Assembly (NCBI GenBank): GCA_001725325.1
Contig: MEFY01000002.1
Coordinates: forward strand, 1,429,559-1,493,558
Length of the DNA stretch: 64,000 bases
From: Leifsonia sp. SCN 70-46
GTDB lineage: Bacteria; Actinomycetota; Actinomycetes; Actinomycetales; Microbacteriaceae
Direction of reading: 5' to 3'
Position 1 is the stretch's first letter. The number at the start of each line of letters is the position of its first letter. Positions 61,219 through 64,000 of this stretch are shown one piece after another. The notes under the pieces are model-generated. The model was not told where the DNA came from and did not search any database. It was given only the letters and a program-made list of their open reading frames with translations. Both the position numbers and the translations under genes were made by a program.

Positions 61219-61626
61219 ATGAGCGACCACCGTCCGGGCGCCCGGCGTTCACCTCTCGTTCTCCTGCTGGTCGTGCTGCTCGCGGCCGAGTGCGCCCTCC
61301 TCGCGGCCGCCACGATCTACCTCGTCGTCGAGCTCCTCATCGCCACGCCGTCGTCGTTCGCGAGCGCGGTCGCCCTCCTCGGGCTCACCGCGATCGCGGC
61401 GATCTGGCTCGGCGTCATCACGGCCAACGTGCTCCGCGGACGGGCCTGGACGCGCGGCGCGGCGATCACGTGGCAGGTGCTCCAGGGCGCCGTCGCGATC
61501 GGGTGCTTCCAGGGCATCTTCGCGCAGCCGGCGATCGGCTGGCTGCTGCTCATCCCCGCGCTCGTCGTGCTCGTGCTGCTCTTCACCCCGACGGTCGTCG
61601 CCGCGACCGGCCGCAGGGACGACTAG
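61219..61626 (+). CDS. small polytopic membrane protein
   Basis: Four predicted TM segments; MSDHRPGARRSPLVLLLVVLLAAECALLAAATIYLVVELL. Confidence 0.7.
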   Translation: MSDHRPGARRSPLVLLLVVLLAAECALLAAATIYLVVELLIATPSSFASAVALLGLTAIAAIWLGVITANVLRGRAWTRGAAITWQVLQGAVAIGCFQGIFAQPAIGWLLLIPALVVLVLLFTPTVVAATGRRDD

Positions 61627-62768
61627 CGGCCCGCGAGCCTGCCGTGCGCGGCGAGCCTCGCGACCACCTGGTCGTGCGGCAGGGCGTGGCTCGTGTGCCC
61701 GAGGCGTCCCGTCATCGTCTCGTTGTCGACGAGCACGTTGAGCACGGCCTCCTCGACCGCCTGCACGACGGCGGCGAGGAACGGGTCGAGGTGGTTCCAC
61801 GGCACGAACTCGAGCGACCGCAGGGTCGCGTCGGCGGGGGAGTCGTCGGGGAACCCGCTGCCGAGGGCGCCCGGGTTGGCCGTCGAGAAGGCGAGGAAGA
61901 TGTCACCGCTGAAGTGCCCGCCGGTCGTGCCCGTGCGTGCCAGGCCGAGCGGCACGCGCCGGGCGAGGGCCTCGCACTGCTGCGGCGTGAGGGGGGCATC
62001 CGTCGCGACCACCGCGATGCACGACCCGGCCCCGCCGGGCACGCGGCCGCCGCCGCCCCGGCCGGCCCTGTCGGCGAAGAACCACGCGGGGTCGCCCATG
62101 GGGTCTGGCACGTCGAGGTCGCCCATCGGGATGCCCGCGATGCTCAGCTCGGCGCGGTCGCCGAAGTTTGCCTGCAACAGCACCCCGACGGTGTACTCGC
62201 GACCGCCGAAGGGGACGATGCGCGAGGATGTGCCGTTGCCCCCCTTGAACGCGTAGCAGTTCATCCCCGTGCCGCCGCCGTGCGAGCCCTCGTGCAGGCC
62301 GTCCGCCGAGGCCGTGTCGATGGCCTCGGCGACGTGCGCGTGCGTCACGGCGTCGACGTTGATCGAGTTGAGGTAGCCGTCCCACGTCTCCGCGACGACG
62401 GGCAGCAGCCACTCGGCGGCGAGCTCCGGGCGGTGCGCGGCCGTCCACTCCACGACACCGCGGTGCACGGATCCCACCGCGTGCGTGTTCGTGATCATGA
62501 CCGGGCCCGAGAGGGCGCCGGTCTCGCGGATCCAGTGGCTGCCCGTGAGCTCGCCGTTGCCGTTGAGCGAGTAGAGCCCCGCTGCGACGGCGCTCCCGAT
62601 GCCGTCGCGCCCGAGGGGCAGCACGGCGGTGACGCCCGTGCGCAGCACGTGCGGGTCGTCGGCGACGACGTCGACCATGCCCACGTGCACGCCGGGCACG
62701 TCCGTGAGGGAGTTGCCGGGCCCCGGCACTCCCGGCACGGGGATACCGAGGTCGCGCGCGCGGGTCAC
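61623..62768 (-). CDS. P1 family peptidase (DmpA-like)
   Basis: PGPGNSLTDVPGVHVGM, GVTAVLPLGRDGIGSAVAAGLYSLNGNGELTGSHWI, GGGTGMNCYAFKGGNGTSSR. Confidence 0.9.
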   Translation of the reverse strand: MTRARDLGIPVPGVPGPGNSLTDVPGVHVGMVDVVADDPHVLRTGVTAVLPLGRDGIGSAVAAGLYSLNGNGELTGSHWIRETGALSGPVMITNTHAVGSVHRGVVEWTAAHRPELAAEWLLPVVAETWDGYLNSINVDAVTHAHVAEAIDTASADGLHEGSHGGGTGMNCYAFKGGNGTSSRIVPFGGREYTVGVLLQANFGDRAELSIAGIPMGDLDVPDPMGDPAWFFADRAGRGGGGRVPGGAGSCIAVVATDAPLTPQQCEALARRVPLGLARTGTTGGHFSGDIFLAFSTANPGALGSGFPDDSPADATLRSLEFVPWNHLDPFLAAVVQAVEEAVLNVLVDNETMTGRLGHTSHALPHDQVVARLAAHGRLAGR

Positions 62769-63373
62769 GGCGCGACCTCGATGTCGCACCCGGTCGCCTC
62801 GGCGAGGAACACGCCGAGCAGGCGCTGCGCGGAGGGCACGGTGATCGACCCGCTCTCCGACGTGATGTGGAGGCCGAAGGCATCCTCGAGGGCCACGGCC
62901 AGCGCCGCGAGGTCGCGCGCCGGCCGTGTGAGCGTGAAGTGCCCCTGCGCCACGCCGATCTCGAAGACCGCCGCGTAGAGGTCGACCTGCTGGTCGAAGA
63001 GTAGCTTCACGAGGCGCTTGTGGGTCGGGTACTTGCGGTGCAGCGAGTGCAGCTCGTAGAGCGCTGACACGAGGGCGTCGTGCTCGTCGACGGGCAGGCC
63101 CGTCGCGGCGAGGAGGCGCAGCTTCTCGCGGGCATCCGGCTCCGTCGCGACCAGGTCGACGCGCGCCCGCGCGAAGCGGTCGGTCGCGAGGTCGTGCACC
63201 GAGAGCAGCAGCTCGCCCAGGTCGCTGAAGTGGTAGTGGATGGTGGCGGTGCTCGCGCCCGACGCATCCGCGATGTCCTTGATGCGCAGGTCGGCGAGGC
63301 CGCGCTCCTTGAGGGCGAGCATCGCACCCTCGAGGATCTCGAGCCTGCGGACGGCGATGGGAAGTCGTGCCAT
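62765..63373 (-). CDS. TetR family transcriptional regulator
   Basis: MARLPIAVRRLEILEGAMLALKERGLADLRIKDIADASGASTATIHYHFSDLGELLLSV. Confidence 0.9.
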   Translation of the reverse strand: MARLPIAVRRLEILEGAMLALKERGLADLRIKDIADASGASTATIHYHFSDLGELLLSVHDLATDRFARARVDLVATEPDAREKLRLLAATGLPVDEHDALVSALYELHSLHRKYPTHKRLVKLLFDQQVDLYAAVFEIGVAQGHFTLTRPARDLAALAVALEDAFGLHITSESGSITVPSAQRLLGVFLAEATGCDIEVAP

Positions 63374-63381
63374 GCGCCCAG

Positions 63382-63401
63382 TATTGACTGTCAGGTCAAC
63401 A
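63382..63401. promoter_or_regulatory. TetR operator candidate copy 1
   Basis: TATTGACTGTCAGGTCAACA with TTGAC/GTCAA inverted arms, 8 bp upstream of the TetR start. Confidence 0.6.
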
Positions 63402-63446
63402 AAGGTCAATCAACCTTTTAAAACATTGACTTAACCCCGTGCCCGG

Positions 63447-63466
63447 TATTGACTCTGGCATCAACA
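63447..63466. promoter_or_regulatory. TetR operator candidate copy 2
   Basis: TATTGACTCTGGCATCAACA; same 5' and 3' arms as copy 1. Confidence 0.55.
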
Positions 63467-63503
63467 TCACCCGCTTCCACCCTGATTCGATGGAGAGTCA
63501 CCC

Positions 63504-64000
63504 ATGACCGACAGCAGTCCGCGTTACGCGCAGGACCTCGAGCGCTCGCTGGGCATCCGCGAGAACATCCTCATCACGATCTCGGCGGTGACCCCCGCGT
63601 CGAGCGTGTTCATCATCGTGCCGGCTCTCATCGCGAGCCTCGCGGGCGGGAGCGTGCTCGCCATGCTCCTCGGTGCCGTCATCGCGGTGTTCGTGGGTCT
63701 CTGCTACGCCGAGCTCGCGTCGCGCTACCCGATCTCGGGCGCCGAGTACCCGTGGGCGGCGCGCCTGCTCGGCAAGCCCGTCGGGTTCGCGACGTTCGTG
63801 CTCGCCCTCGTGATGGGCGTGCTCATCATCGCCGTCATCACGTCGGGCGTCGGCCAGTACCTCGCCGCCGTGTGGGCGCCCCTCAACAGCCCGTGGACGG
63901 GAGTCGCCGTCGTCATCATCTCGACGACCATCGCGTCGCTCGCGATCAAGACGAACGCGTGGGTCACGGGCATCTGCCTCGCCCTCGAGGTCATCGCCAT
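63504..64000 (+). CDS. APC family amino acid permease (partial, runs off window)
   Basis: MTDSSPRYAQDLERSLGIRENILITISAVTPASSVFIIVPALIASLAGGSVLAMLLGAVIAVFVGLCYAELASRYPISGAEYPWAARLLG; not listed in the ORF track because it lacks an in-window stop. Confidence 0.85.
   Translation, partial: MTDSSPRYAQDLERSLGIRENILITISAVTPASSVFIIVPALIASLAGGSVLAMLLGAVIAVFVGLCYAELASRYPISGAEYPWAARLLGKPVGFATFVLALVMGVLIIAVITSGVGQYLAAVWAPLNSPWTGVAVVIISTTIASLAIKTNAWVTGICLALEVIA

Overview
High-GC actinobacterial chromosome segment, Microbacteriaceae-like by gene content and order; no tRNA, rRNA, CRISPR array or transposase was seen. (1) ~1-28.4 kb is a surface/cell-wall glycan locus: glycosyltransferases, a PglK-like ABC exporter, a large secreted LGFP-repeat protein, a PglF/PglE/PglD-like set, a second amino-sugar set (WbpA/B/E/D-like), a flippase, two tandem Wzy/ligase-like proteins, an acyltransferase-SGNH protein, ManA, two tandem Gmd-like enzymes and GalE. 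(2) ~29.5-37.3 kb is a conserved actinobacterial block (WhiB, GT2, DUF5719-like, metallopeptidase, DUF3499, HAD phosphomannomutase-like, AhcY). (3) ~37.3-47.3 kb holds RDD, SpoIIM and MoxR/DUF58/DUF4350/DUF4129 genes, split by an ArsR-MFS-aquaporin insert. (4) ~47.4-55.7 kb is mtrAB-lpqB-comF-hpf-secA. (5) ~55.7-61 kb holds a Rv3235-like protein, HTH, SAF/CpaB-like, degenerate CpaE/ParA-like, PdtaS and WhiB. (6) A P1 peptidase, TetR regulator and a partial APC permease close the window. Main leads: the low-GC Pgl-like cassette inside the glycan locus with a gene remnant at its edge; a 35-aa small ORF divergent from a GlxA/AraC regulator with phased operator repeats; a HAD-type phosphomannomutase where ManB is expected; TGTGGATAA and CCACAGGCCGCC upstream motifs with fixed spacing; paired 20-bp TetR operators; a structured secA leader; recurrent leaderless-type promoters. 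All calls come from reading the sequence; no database searches were run.
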